The notes: generated by a model not told the origin, from the sequence alone. 64,000 nucleotides of DNA from an uncultured Prevotella sp. (GCA_946188165.1 CAMHTW010000005.1:1-64000), one strand, 5' to 3'. Shown: positions 5,677 through 13,893, numbered from the stretch's first letter. Translations and numbers: made by a program.

Positions 5677-6429
5677 TTATCGTGATTCAACGAATTTCTT
5701 CTTTCCTTGTTGAATGTATATGCCCTTTGCAGGCTTTGAGGTTAGTTTGCGGCCTTGCAGATCGTAAATCTCTGAGGATGTCTCTGTTGGTGAAGAGGTT
5801 ATACTCGGAATATCAATCGAATCATAACCTCCCCAGCGGGGTAGACCAGTGTCTGGATATGAATATTTGAAATTTCCACTTTCGAAAATTTCATTTGCAC
5901 ATTCAATCGTGCCTATTTCACTATCCATAGTGAGGCGCAGAATATATGAAACAGTGTTGTCCCATGGCCATTCAAATATCCTATCAATTATAAGATTATA
6001 TTTTTCTATATACGAAGTCAGCAAGTCTATGTCCGCTGCTTTATATAATGTTACCAGTATTCGAGGGTAAAATATTATTTCAGTACTATCGCCCTCTTTA
6101 AAAAGGCCAGGAGTCACTATGACAGACTTTGCGTCTTCTTCCCAGAAATTCAGTGAAGTCAGTTTCTCGTAATCTTTCCGAGAAATATAAACCGAGAAGA
6201 GATCTTGCTCAGAAGCTTTGAACAGAGGTTGGACATTTGCAAGAATCCTCTTGGTTATTTCCTGCCAATTATCAGAATCTGTTAAAACATTGACAAGAAA
6301 TCTGTCTTCATTGAGGGTTATATTAATTTTTTTAGCATAACTGTCATAATAATAAGTTTGTGCTGTCGCATGTGTTGAACACATGATGAAAAGCAATAAC
6401 GATAAAAACAATTCTTTTTTCATAATCAT
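5677..6429 (-). CDS. Stand-alone S8-propeptide-like secreted protein
   Basis: 250 aa with a signal peptide (MIMKKELFLSLLLFIMCSTHATAQ; ATG 6423 is an alternative start). The body (YAKKINITLNEDRFLV, ILANVQPLF, DYEKLTSLNFWEEDAKSVIV, DIDLLTSYIEKY, GTIECANEIFESGNFKYSYPD) resembles, as I recall the family, the N-terminal region that precedes the catalytic domain in Prevotella/Bacteroides S8 peptidases. Here it stands alone, directly after an S8 gene that lacks it. The C-terminus (IYDLQGRKLTSKPAKGIYIQQGKKKFVES) is the short tail seen on many Prevotella secreted proteins and resembles a reduced sorting domain. The inferred role is a folding helper or inhibitor supplied in trans to the subtilase. Its signal peptide and upstream DNA recur at 28938-29031. 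Confidence 0.65.
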   Translation of the reverse strand: MIMKKELFLSLLLFIMCSTHATAQTYYYDSYAKKINITLNEDRFLVNVLTDSDNWQEITKRILANVQPLFKASEQDLFSVYISRKDYEKLTSLNFWEEDAKSVIVTPGLFKEGDSTEIIFYPRILVTLYKAADIDLLTSYIEKYNLIIDRIFEWPWDNTVSYILRLTMDSEIGTIECANEIFESGNFKYSYPDTGLPRWGGYDSIDIPSITSSPTETSSEIYDLQGRKLTSKPAKGIYIQQGKKKFVESR

Positions 6430-6481
6430 AGTAATTTAATAGATGATAAATTATAGCTTAGCTACTTAAAAATATTCTCCG

Positions 6482-7774
6482 TCACTCTTCTATTGTTAGT
6501 GTTGTGCCTAACGGCACTGTAGTCGAATTCTTAATTTTAACATATCGTCCCTGTAACATAATATTACCTTGACCAAGAACCACACTTCCGTATGGTTTAT
6601 CGTTGGTTACATTCTTTCCGATATATATTTTTTCTCCGGAAATGACCCTTGATCCTGTGATAGTATCATTTTGGATATATACATTTTCTGGAGTATAATA
6701 AACTGATTTATATGCGTCAACAAGGCCGTATCCATATTCGTTATTCCATGTTCCATAAGGCTTTATTTCAAAATTATAATTATTGCTGGTAATTCTTTTT
6801 GCATTTCTGCAAATAATATCATGAACTTGACTTACTGTCAATTCTGAATTACGTTGCAGGATTAATGCCGCGACTCCGGCAACATGAGGACAAGCCATGG
6901 ATGTACCACTTTTAGAGGCTGTTGTGTCATTAGGGATTGTTGAAATAATGCCAACTCCAGGGGCGACTAAATCAAGCTGTTCTCCATAGTTTGAATTCGG
7001 CCATCTTTTTCCATCATTTTTGATTGCGCCTACTGTAAGAATCATGTCATTGCAATTTGCAGGATATGACACATAGCTATTACCTTCATTCCCTGCAGCA
7101 AAGACAATAACACATCCTTTTCCATGACGCCCATTTGTGAGTGCATATTGTATGGCTGTATCTAAATTATTATTGATAACAGCACCCCAGGAACATGAAA
7201 TAACGTCAACGCCATGGTCGCAAGCCCATCTGATACCTTTTGCCAATTTCCAAGAGTTGATCTCATCCAGAGTCAATGAATTACTTATCGAAACGATTTT
7301 TGCATTAGGTGCAACCCCCGCAATATGAATGCCATTGTCCTTCACAGCTGCTGCAATCCCAGCACAATGTGTACCATGGGCATAATTATCATCAAAATAG
7401 TTGATGCAGCTAGGCTGTCCTGTTCTTGTATCATAACTGATACTATCAATATTAGCTGACAAATCTATATGATTCATATCTACGCCAGTATCAATAATTG
7501 CAATTTTTATATTTTTCCCTGTGAAATAATTCCATCTATTAGAATTCCATATAGGGCTCATATTAATGTCTTTTCCTGGATAAAGACTATTATAAAGTCC
7601 CCATTGCTGATAAAATAATGGGTCCGATGGGACAGAACGTGTTAAGTTGTTAACGCACAAGTCAGATTCTGATGCTATAACTTTTCCACAATAGTTAAAA
7701 TCCTTTTGCGCTATCGTATGTATTGAACATGAGATGATAAACAATATCATCAAATAATATTTCTTGCTCATCAT
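6482..7774 (-). CDS. Secreted S8 family serine peptidase (subtilase)
   Basis: 430 aa. Signal peptide to about residue 23, then a short linker. The catalytic triad is complete: Asp95 in AIIDTGVD, His133 in YAHGTHCAG, Ser292 in SGTSMACPHVAG, with the oxyanion Asn in AAGNEGN (about 228). The roughly 60 residues between signal peptide and catalytic domain are too short for a normal propeptide; the sequence goes almost straight to the PLFYQQWGLYN motif. After the catalytic domain comes a beta-rich stretch (IYIGKNVTNDKPYGSVVLGQG, then VPLGTTLTIEE), like Bacteroidetes coat-hanger repeats, without a T9SS tail. ATG 7774 overlaps the TGA of the upstream S74 gene (ATGA), so translation is probably coupled. 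The likely substrate is surface or host protein; unknown. Confidence 0.9.
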   Translation of the reverse strand: MMSKKYYLMILFIISCSIHTIAQKDFNYCGKVIASESDLCVNNLTRSVPSDPLFYQQWGLYNSLYPGKDINMSPIWNSNRWNYFTGKNIKIAIIDTGVDMNHIDLSANIDSISYDTRTGQPSCINYFDDNYAHGTHCAGIAAAVKDNGIHIAGVAPNAKIVSISNSLTLDEINSWKLAKGIRWACDHGVDVISCSWGAVINNNLDTAIQYALTNGRHGKGCVIVFAAGNEGNSYVSYPANCNDMILTVGAIKNDGKRWPNSNYGEQLDLVAPGVGIISTIPNDTTASKSGTSMACPHVAGVAALILQRNSELTVSQVHDIICRNAKRITSNNYNFEIKPYGTWNNEYGYGLVDAYKSVYYTPENVYIQNDTITGSRVISGEKIYIGKNVTNDKPYGSVVLGQGNIMLQGRYVKIKNSTTVPLGTTLTIEE

Positions 7775-8937
7775 TGTATCACCATTTTCTTTGTATCAAT
7801 TTCCTGACCGTTGACAATCAGAGAATAGAGGAACATACCCTCACCAAGTTCATATCCGCCTATGGAAACGCTTTCCATTCCCGCAGAAATGGAAAACTTC
7901 TTTAAGAGCTTACCTGTCATATTGAAAATACAGATAGAAGCATCCTTTACATCTTCTGCAAGTTTAAACCTTATAATGGTTTGTTCCTTGAACGGATTGG
8001 GAGTATTCTGATAGAGAATATTCCCATTGCTTGTTACAGATGAATCAATTTTTGTTGAGGCTCTACGTGCATTTGACTTCGATTTGACTTCGTCCAGTTC
8101 CTGTTTCAAGACTTGGATGGAACGAATGAGAAGAGGCACCAACTCGGAATAGTTCACTGAAAGATAACCATCCTGACCCTCCATCACCAAATCGGGATAA
8201 AGCTTTTGCAATTCTTCAGCATCCACTCCAAAGTGGCGTCTGGAAGCCATCTTTTCCTCTTGATTTTTCAGGTATTCATAGGACTTTCTTACTCTCTCTG
8301 CCTTCTCAGGCGCAATGTCTGTTGGCATTTCACCTAACCTGCTTTTCAGGTTGTACTCCACGACATTCAAGTTGAGCACGTTTTCCAGAGTTGCTTTCCC
8401 GCTATTGTCCCTCTCACCCAGCGATGTGAGGTTGTCACTGAATCTGGTATCAGAAAATGTAAAATAATTAGGAGCAGTCAAAGTTCCAGTTACGCACACA
8501 GGTCCATCAAAATAGCCGGCATACAAACCTTGAATATTGGTCGGATATGAATCATAATACGAGGAATTGGCACCATAAACCCCTGCACCATTACAAGTAT
8601 TAGTATAGCCGAGTCCAAGCATGCCGCTAACACCATAGTTCCTGCCATGAGAATTATTCTGCAAAGTAATAATTCCTAATACGCCATAGTTCGTGCCTGT
8701 TGTAGTAATTGTATCAGACACCGCTCCAACAACGCCAATATTGTGAGTGTTTAAAACTTTGGGGGAACTGTATATTCCAACACTGGCATTTCCTACATTA
8801 TTAGACCCAACATTCAAATAGCTATTGCTACTTGGTTGGGTTCCGATACCAACATTTCCACTGGCGCTCACCCGTAACTGTGCACTTGCAGAGATTGCTA
8901 TGAGCAAATATAATGATAATAATATGTTCCTTCTCAT
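7771..8937 (-). CDS. Secreted S74-like protein with T9SS type A sorting domain
   Basis: 388 aa. Signal peptide (MRRNILLSLYLLIAISASAQ), then a Gly/Asn-rich head with 'NVGIGTQPSSN', 'GVVGAV', 'GVLGII' and 'GVSGML' steps, then the S74-like chaperone domain (FSDTRFSDNLTSL, a helical charged segment, HFGVDAEELQKLYPDLV, GYLSVNYSELVPLLIRSIQVL). The C-terminal ~80 residues (NTPNPFKEQTIIRFKL, ICIFNMTGKLLKKF, GMFLYSLIVNGQEIDTKKMVI) are a type A sorting domain for the type IX secretion system, so it is exported and probably anchored at the surface. It is the first gene of the operon, with a promoter box at 9023-9030. The Lys expected in the S74 self-cleavage motif is Ser here. Despite the 'tail fibre' family name there are no phage genes nearby. 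Confidence 0.85.
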   Translation of the reverse strand: MRRNILLSLYLLIAISASAQLRVSASGNVGIGTQPSSNSYLNVGSNNVGNASVGIYSSPKVLNTHNIGVVGAVSDTITTTGTNYGVLGIITLQNNSHGRNYGVSGMLGLGYTNTCNGAGVYGANSSYYDSYPTNIQGLYAGYFDGPVCVTGTLTAPNYFTFSDTRFSDNLTSLGERDNSGKATLENVLNLNVVEYNLKSRLGEMPTDIAPEKAERVRKSYEYLKNQEEKMASRRHFGVDAEELQKLYPDLVMEGQDGYLSVNYSELVPLLIRSIQVLKQELDEVKSKSNARRASTKIDSSVTSNGNILYQNTPNPFKEQTIIRFKLAEDVKDASICIFNMTGKLLKKFSISAGMESVSIGGYELGEGMFLYSLIVNGQEIDTKKMVIQ

Positions 8938-8976
8938 AATAAATACTATTTTGTATCTCTATAATTATAAGGTAAT

Positions 8977-9108
8977 GTGCTCACACGGGGACAGATCTGT
9001 AAGTAGGCCCTCTATATGAATGCAAAAATAGTGAATAATAATGGTTTCTCCAAATAAATACAAGAAATTATAATAATAACCGATAAATTTACAGACTAAT
9101 CCATCCCG
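8977..9108. repeat. Promoter/leader segment duplicated at 29035-29166
   Basis: This 132-bp stretch is the same as 29035-29166 apart from about five substitutions. It contains the promoter box of the secreted operon and the last codons of the DUF3244 gene (GWISL stop). The second copy lies in front of a short secreted paralogue. Confidence 0.85.
9023..9030 (-). promoter_or_regulatory. Minus-7 promoter box (TATTTTTG) of the S74-S8 operon
   Basis: CAAAAATA on the plus strand, about 85 nt before ATG 8937. The duplicated copy carries TAATTTTG at the same place, so the element has been kept. Confidence 0.55.
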
Positions 9109-9442
9109 TAAACAGCCAGTTACCCATAACGAGGTTGACCTCATAGTCGCCAGAGAGAGTAGATGGCAGGATGACCTCGATGTCCGTGGAGAATACAGTA
9201 GTGGTGTAGACTACTGTGCCATCCTCAGCCTTAATAATAAGGGTGTAGTCGGGATGGTAGAACTCGAACGAGAGTGTGTAGTCCTCAATGTAGACTAATG
9301 GCACCTCTATTGGTGATCTGGGATTACCATTAGTTCCAGGTTGTTCATCTTCATAATGGACTGTGAAGGGGATAACTTCCTTCGCAAACAAACTTGTGCT
9401 TAATACAAAAGCACCAGCAATCATTAATAATAGTTTCTTCAT
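9089..9442 (-). CDS. DUF3244-like secreted protein
   Basis: 117 aa from ATG 9442 (MKKLLLMIAGAFVLSTSLFA signal peptide). The mature part (IPFTVHYEDEQ, RSPIEVPLVYIEDYTLSF, HPDYTLIIKAEDGTVVYTT, LPSTLSGDYEVNLV) fits the small DUF3244 beta-sandwich family of Bacteroidetes. These proteins often lie next to TPR-HTH regulators, as here. The function is unknown. The ORF track starts 20 residues upstream, but the promoter box at 9473-9480 lies inside that extension, so I use 9442. It lies between the regulator gene and the secreted operon, all on the same strand, but each has its own promoter box. Confidence 0.8.
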   Translation of the reverse strand: MKKLLLMIAGAFVLSTSLFAKEVIPFTVHYEDEQPGTNGNPRSPIEVPLVYIEDYTLSFEFYHPDYTLIIKAEDGTVVYTTTVFSTDIEVILPSTLSGDYEVNLVMGNWLFTGWISL

Positions 9443-9472
9443 AATTCTGCTTTGTTTTAAAGTTTTCAAATG

Positions 9473-9480
9473 CAAAATTA
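9473..9480 (-). promoter_or_regulatory. Minus-7 promoter box (TAATTTTG) of the DUF3244 gene
   Basis: CAAAATTA on the plus strand, 30 nt before ATG 9442. Confidence 0.5.
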
Positions 9481-9529
9481 TGAAGAGTTCAAATGCTGAC
9501 AATGAAAAATGACGAATAAGACTTTAGCT

Positions 9530-9553
9530 AAATTTTAGTTTTTGCTAAAAGTC
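9530..9553 (-). terminator. Possible terminator of the TPR-HTH regulator gene
   Basis: GACTTTAGC pairs with GCTAAAAGTC with one bulge, about 40 nt after the stop at 9596. The T-tract is weak. Confidence 0.35.
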
Positions 9554-9595
9554 CCTCATAATAAATGGATTACAAAAAAGTTTCAAAAACGTGCT

Positions 9596-11224
9596 TTAGT
9601 ACAATTCGTAAAGAATTTCTGTTAATTCTGCTACTCCGCCCTTGTCTTTCTTGAAGACATCATGAAGGAGTTTGGAGCAGATTTGTGATACCCTGCCTTG
9701 GGTTATGTCCAGCATATTGCTTACTTCCTTTGATTTAAAACCCAAACGGAACAACATACAAACGTTGAAGTCCTTCACGCTGATTTTGTATTGTTTGGAT
9801 ATGAGCAAATTATTAAACTCTGGCAGAGCCTCAAGTACTAACTTTCGACAATCTTGTAGTTCTTGAACAGTTAGCTTCTGCCCAAACTGTTTTTTCTGCA
9901 GACACTGATAAATTGCTGATTCCTTGATATGTTTCTCTTTAGCTGCATGGTCTTGCAGTGATTTCTTTTGCTGTTCTTGAAGTTTCAAACTCTGTTCTTT
10001 AAGAAGACTTTCTTTTTTAGCTATTAATTCTTCGTATTCTTCGGCATGAACTCTAAGTTGAAGGACTTCGGTCTGTGTTTGTTCCAATTCCTCAAGGTTT
10101 TGGAGATACTGTGCTTGCTTCTTTTTCTTTTCCTCGTACATGGTGTAAATAATACGGGAAGCTACTATTACAATCAGAACCAGCAATGCTATGGTAAACT
10201 GGCGCTTTGACTTCTCGTCAGAAGCTCTTTCTTTTTCCTGTTGGGCGATTTTCTGATGACGTGTGTAGTCATACATCGCCTGCATACGCTCCACTTCTTT
10301 TGTTGTCCTTTGGGCATAGAGAGAATCAAGCATAGTATAAGCATAAAGGGCATATTTGGCGGAAGAATCAGGCAGATTGAGATGTTGGTAGAACTCTGAC
10401 AATCCTGTTGCAGCAGCATTTTGATTGTTATAGTCCTTACCATCATGCAACTCTTTACGGAAATAGTATTCTGCAGTGTCCAATACGTTTGTATGTAGAA
10501 AATATAGTCCTTTTATTTTATAATAGATTTCACGCCCTTTTTGTATGTTCCCAAGAGAATCAAAGTATCCGGATTCAGATTCATAGATTTGCATATTTTG
10601 TTTTGCCTTGCCAAATTCCTGGCGATGAATAAGAGTACTAAGAGTACTATATAGTGCAATAGCTGCATAGTGGGGATAGCCGTAATTGCGATAAAGTTGG
10701 GAAACATGTTCACATATATATAATAATGAGTCTGGCATATTAAGGTTACGGTATGCCTGACTTTCCTGTTCATAGCTCATCAATGCCGCAAGTGTATCCT
10801 TACCTATCCACGCATATTTTGAGGATAATCGTTGGTAAACCAATTGTTCTCTATAAAGTCCTTGTTCGTAGAAAACCTGTGCCATTTGGGCAAATACTCG
10901 ACAAAGTTGGGCATAGTTGCAGTCGGCGGCGGTGGTGTCTGCACAGTCGGCGGCATCCTGATAGCACTGGAGGGCCATAGGTGCCTCGCCGTGGTCGTAG
11001 TAGGCAAGGCCAAGGAGGTAGTGGGCCAGCAGGCGGTCGTTGGGCGTGCCGTGCTCATCGAAGAACTCGACATAAGGCTGTACGTCTTTGACGGTGAAGG
11101 GCTGCCCCGATTGGTTGCGCCCGTTGATGCTGTCGAGAGCAGCACGCATACGGTTGCGGTCAGCCTCGGTAGTGCAACAGGTAAGCGCCAACAGAAGGAC
11201 GAAGATGGTCAGCAGATGTTTCAT
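9596..11224 (-). CDS. Membrane-anchored TPR regulator with C-terminal HTH
   Basis: 542 aa. The lipoprotein-type start (MKHLLTIFVLLLALTCCTTE) is followed by tetratricopeptide-like helices at about 30-320 (for example LLAHYLLGLAYYDHGEAPMALQCYQDA), one membrane helix at about 344-362 (FTIALLVLIVIVASRIIYTMY), a long charged coiled coil (about 365-440) and a C-terminal LuxR-like HTH (FNVCMLFRLGFKSKEVSNMLDITQGRVSQICSKLL). This architecture is common in Bacteroidetes and is thought to link periplasmic sensing to transcription. The DUF3244 gene downstream is a likely partner or target. The promoter box at 11233-11240 lies only 8 nt before the ATG, so the leader would be about 4 nt. Confidence 0.85.
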   Translation of the reverse strand: MKHLLTIFVLLLALTCCTTEADRNRMRAALDSINGRNQSGQPFTVKDVQPYVEFFDEHGTPNDRLLAHYLLGLAYYDHGEAPMALQCYQDAADCADTTAADCNYAQLCRVFAQMAQVFYEQGLYREQLVYQRLSSKYAWIGKDTLAALMSYEQESQAYRNLNMPDSLLYICEHVSQLYRNYGYPHYAAIALYSTLSTLIHRQEFGKAKQNMQIYESESGYFDSLGNIQKGREIYYKIKGLYFLHTNVLDTAEYYFRKELHDGKDYNNQNAAATGLSEFYQHLNLPDSSAKYALYAYTMLDSLYAQRTTKEVERMQAMYDYTRHQKIAQQEKERASDEKSKRQFTIALLVLIVIVASRIIYTMYEEKKKKQAQYLQNLEELEQTQTEVLQLRVHAEEYEELIAKKESLLKEQSLKLQEQQKKSLQDHAAKEKHIKESAIYQCLQKKQFGQKLTVQELQDCRKLVLEALPEFNNLLISKQYKISVKDFNVCMLFRLGFKSKEVSNMLDITQGRVSQICSKLLHDVFKKDKGGVAELTEILYELY

Positions 11225-11232
11225 AGCAAGTG

Positions 11233-11240
11233 CAAAGATA
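11233..11240 (-). promoter_or_regulatory. Minus-7 promoter box (TATCTTTG) of the TPR-HTH gene
   Basis: CAAAGATA on the plus strand, 8 nt before ATG 11224; near-leaderless transcript expected. Confidence 0.55.
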
Positions 11241-11250
11241 CAAAATTAAT

Positions 11251-11280
11251 TAAGAATTAAGAGTTAAGAATTAAGAATTA
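11251..11280. repeat. TTAAGAATTAAGAG low-complexity repeat between divergent promoters
   Basis: TTAAGAATTAAGAGTTAAGA and TTAAGAATTA words fill the whole space between the two divergent promoter boxes at 11233 and 11286. It belongs to the set of short-period repeats seen throughout the window. Confidence 0.7.
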
Positions 11281-11285
11281 TTTCG

Positions 11286-11293
11286 TATCTTTG
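11286..11293 (+). promoter_or_regulatory. Minus-7 promoter box (TATCTTTG) of the LOG gene
   Basis: The box ends 8 nt before ATG 11302, so the transcript would have a leader of only about 4 nt. Confidence 0.55.
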
Positions 11294-11301
11294 CAATAGT
11301 T

Positions 11302-11832
11302 ATGAAGATATGTGTATTTTGCTCTGCCAACGAGCAGATTGACCCCGACTTCTTCCGTGAGACGGAAGCCTTGGGGACGTGGGCTGCAAAAAACGGCCAT
11401 TCCATCGTGTATGGAGGTGTGAATTGCGGACTGATGGAGTGTGTGGCTAAAGCTGCTTATCAGGCTGGTGGACATACGGTTGGTGTCATTCCACGGATTA
11501 TTGAGAAGAACGGGCGCATCTCTGAGTATGTCAGCGAAAAAATCATGTGCGACAACCTGAGTGAGCGTAAGCAACTCATGCAAGACGAGAGCGACGTGTT
11601 TATCGCTCTACCCGGAGGCATCGGTACCATTGACGAGGTGTTTACCATCGCTGCCTCAGCCACCATCGGCTATCACCACAAGCGTGTCATCTTGTATAAC
11701 ATGAAGGGCTTCTGGAACAGTATGATTGCCATGTTAGACGACCTGCAGGCGCGTGGCGTCATTCGCCGGCAATGGCAGGACTGGATAGCTGTAGCCAATT
11801 CGTTGGAAGATATCGAGCGCCTATTGGCCTAA
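11302..11832 (+). CDS. LOG family protein (nucleoside 5'-monophosphate phosphoribohydrolase)
   Basis: 176 aa, the normal family length. It carries the LOG signature PGGIGTIDE (residues 104-112) and the GGVNCGLM segment near 38-45. Family members cut the N-glycosidic bond of nucleoside monophosphates such as AMP or cytokinin riboside monophosphate, releasing the base. It is cytosolic, with no signal peptide. It is transcribed divergently from the TPR regulator and ends 3 nt before the 3' end of pgeF, which faces it. Confidence 0.9.
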   Translation: MKICVFCSANEQIDPDFFRETEALGTWAAKNGHSIVYGGVNCGLMECVAKAAYQAGGHTVGVIPRIIEKNGRISEYVSEKIMCDNLSERKQLMQDESDVFIALPGGIGTIDEVFTIAASATIGYHHKRVILYNMKGFWNSMIAMLDDLQARGVIRRQWQDWIAVANSLEDIERLLA

Positions 11833-11835
11833 AAA

Positions 11836-12618
11836 CTACGATTTCATCATAATAGCCGTAAAGATACGACCAGAATTGATGCCAAGACGACGGGCCGAGA
11901 AAAAGGTGTCGTGCGCCTTGTAGGTACAGACACCTGACATGCGGACGTTTTCTGGTTTGACCCCCGTCGCTAACAACTGTAACTTGTTGCAGGCTGGCAA
12001 GTCGATGTGCCACTTTGAGCGACGTTCGCTGATGGATGCCATCTCGAAGCCTGCCTCGGCAAATGCGTCATAGACCTCGTCGCCCACCTCGAAGCTGTCG
12101 AGACCGATGCCTGGTCCAATCTGTGCCACAATATCAGAAGGAACGGTGCCGTATGTCTCTGTCATTGTCCTCACGGCTTTCTCAACAATACGCTGCTGGG
12201 TGCCTCGCCAACCGGCATGGATGGCACAGACGGCACGACGGACGCTGTCGTACAGCAAGACCGGAATACAGTCAGCCGTCGAAACGCCGATGCACACCCT
12301 TATTCTATCAGTCATGATGGCATCAACGCCCTCAAGACATTGCCGTCGCTCACTATCATCAAGACGTAAAAAGGCATTGTCAATTACAGCAACCTCCGTC
12401 AGATGCACTTGATGGGGCATCAGCAGGCAGCGGTCATCAATCTGTAGCAATTGGCACAATGCCTGGCGGTTCTGTGTGATAGCCTCAGCACTGTCCCCAC
12501 AATAACGGTTGATATTAAACTGTCCATAGTTACCTTCGCTATAGCCACCTTGTCGCGTTGTGCTGAAAGCAATCACATTCTGGCCGAAATCATAAGAATG
12601 GAGTACCGGTTTTATCAT
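11836..12618 (-). CDS. pgeF: Peptidoglycan editing factor PgeF (laccase-domain, YfiH family)
   Basis: 260 aa from ATG 12618. The metal-binding motifs are present in order: MPHQVH, STADCIPV and HAGWRGT, then SGVCTYKAHDTFFSARR near the end. Characterised members act on purine nucleosides and/or help keep the right amino acid in the peptidoglycan stem peptide. The ORF track extends 68 residues upstream, but the promoter box at 12637-12644 falls in that extension and similarity starts at MIKPVLHSYDF, so I use 12618. It is cytosolic and transcribed divergently from the MscS gene across a repeat-filled spacer. Confidence 0.9.
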   Translation of the reverse strand: MIKPVLHSYDFGQNVIAFSTTRQGGYSEGNYGQFNINRYCGDSAEAITQNRQALCQLLQIDDRCLLMPHQVHLTEVAVIDNAFLRLDDSERRQCLEGVDAIMTDRIRVCIGVSTADCIPVLLYDSVRRAVCAIHAGWRGTQQRIVEKAVRTMTETYGTVPSDIVAQIGPGIGLDSFEVGDEVYDAFAEAGFEMASISERRSKWHIDLPACNKLQLLATGVKPENVRMSGVCTYKAHDTFFSARRLGINSGRIFTAIMMKS

Positions 12619-12636
12619 GTTCTTACTATTTTTGTA

Positions 12637-12644
12637 CAAAGATA
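12637..12644 (-). promoter_or_regulatory. Minus-7 promoter box (TATCTTTG) of pgeF
   Basis: CAAAGATA on the plus strand, 18 nt before ATG 12618. Confidence 0.55.
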
Positions 12645-12653
12645 CAAAAAAAA

Positions 12654-12712
12654 CGAGAATTGAGAATTCTTTTTTAAAAAAAGTGTGGCGTAGCATTGAG
12701 AATTGAGAATTA
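12654..12712. repeat. GAGAATTGAGAATT repeat pair between divergent promoters
   Basis: GAGAATTGAGAATTC at about 12655-12669 and ATTGAGAATTGAGAATT at about 12695-12711 flank CTTTTTTAAAAAAAG and GTGTGGCG. They fill the upstream region of both the pgeF and MscS promoters. Confidence 0.65.
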
Positions 12713-12717
12713 TTTCT

Positions 12718-12725
12718 TATTTTTG
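12718..12725 (+). promoter_or_regulatory. Minus-7 promoter box (TATTTTTG) of the MscS gene
   Basis: The box ends 16 nt before ATG 12742; the longer ORF start at 12703 would precede the promoter. Confidence 0.5.
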
Positions 12726-12741
12726 CAGCAAATATACTATT

Positions 12742-13893
12742 ATGGAAGAGATTCAGATTTGGATTGAACAACTGGTAGAGACATGTGGCGTGACTGGCGA
12801 CACTGTCAACTTTGTAACCCATACCATTTTGGTATTATTAGCCTTTGCATTGGCCTTCCTGGCTGGTTGGCTATGCAGTAAACTGCTGATTCCCATTGTA
12901 CTGAGACTGACCAAGAAAACAGAAACCAAGTGGGACGATGTGATGTTCAACGAACGCGTGTTGAAGTCGGCTTGTAGCATCGTGCCCGCCATTGTTATAT
13001 GGCAGTTGCTGCCTTGGACGTTCTTCGACTTCCCTACTGTTCGTGAGGTGTTGACGCGTCTGACAGGCATCTACATTACCATCATGTCGGCACGTACCCT
13101 CATTGTATTCAGCGACTCCATGAAGCAGTTGGAGTCTAATACACAACGGTCTGCCCGTCAACAATATATGCACTCACTATGTGGGGTACTGAAGATTATC
13201 ATCATCTTCATTGCTGTCATCGTGGTGGTAGCCATCATCATCGACAAGAATCCTGCTACGCTCTTTGCTGGACTGGGTGCAGCGTCAGCCATCTTGATGC
13301 TGGCCTTTCAAGACACCATCAAAGGACTGGTGGCTGGCATTCGTCTGACATCCAACGACATGCTGCATGTAGGCGACTGGATTACCGTTGCCTCGGCTGG
13401 TGCCAATGGTCGTGTAGAGGATATCACGCTGACAACTGTCAAGGTACGCAACTTCGACAACACCATCGTCACAGTATCCCCCCAAACTTTGGTTGACGGT
13501 TCATTCCAAAACTGGATTGGCATGGAACAGAACGAGGGACGTAAGCAATCGCGCCGTATCTTCTTTGACTTCCGCTCTATCCATCTGGATGACGACGGTG
13601 TGGCCAATATTACCAAATTCCGCACGCATCTGGAACAATGGCTGCGTGAGAATCCTAAGGTTATGGGCGACAAAAATCCGTTGGTACGACATGCTGAGGC
13701 CTCGCAAGGTGGCTGTTGTATGGAGCTGACCTTCTGGCTGCATGCGCAGGCATGGAATGACTTCGAACACGACACGGCAGACATCATGGAATATGTTTTT
13801 GCTGCTGCCAACGAATATGGTCTGCGTATCTACCAGCAGTTCCCTGATCAAAAGCCCACCCTCTGCCCCTCCCGAGCGGGAGGGGAGTTATAA
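12742..13893 (+). CDS. MscS-family mechanosensitive channel
   Basis: 383 aa. Membrane helices are visible at about 24-50 (ILVLLAFALAFLAGWLCSKLL), 72-95, 100-120 and 150-172 (IIIIFIAVIVVVAIII). They are followed by the pore helix region FAGLGAASAILMLAFQDTIKGLVAGI and the beta domain (LHVGDWITV, GRVEDITLTTVKVRNFDNTIVTVSP). This is the layout of the MscS/YbdG group, which opens on membrane tension to release solutes after osmotic downshift. Start 12742 follows the promoter box. The last 13 residues (KPTLCPSRAGGEL) and the stop are encoded by the first unit of a 64-bp palindromic tandem repeat, so the original C-terminus has probably been replaced. Confidence 0.9.
   Translation: MEEIQIWIEQLVETCGVTGDTVNFVTHTILVLLAFALAFLAGWLCSKLLIPIVLRLTKKTETKWDDVMFNERVLKSACSIVPAIVIWQLLPWTFFDFPTVREVLTRLTGIYITIMSARTLIVFSDSMKQLESNTQRSARQQYMHSLCGVLKIIIIFIAVIVVVAIIIDKNPATLFAGLGAASAILMLAFQDTIKGLVAGIRLTSNDMLHVGDWITVASAGANGRVEDITLTTVKVRNFDNTIVTVSPQTLVDGSFQNWIGMEQNEGRKQSRRIFFDFRSIHLDDDGVANITKFRTHLEQWLRENPKVMGDKNPLVRHAEASQGGCCMELTFWLHAQAWNDFEHDTADIMEYVFAAANEYGLRIYQQFPDQKPTLCPSRAGGEL

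Noticed and set aside
4781-8937. Prophage tail-fibre region
   Set aside because: The S74-like proteins have signal peptides and one has a T9SS tail; no capsid, terminase or integrase genes are nearby.
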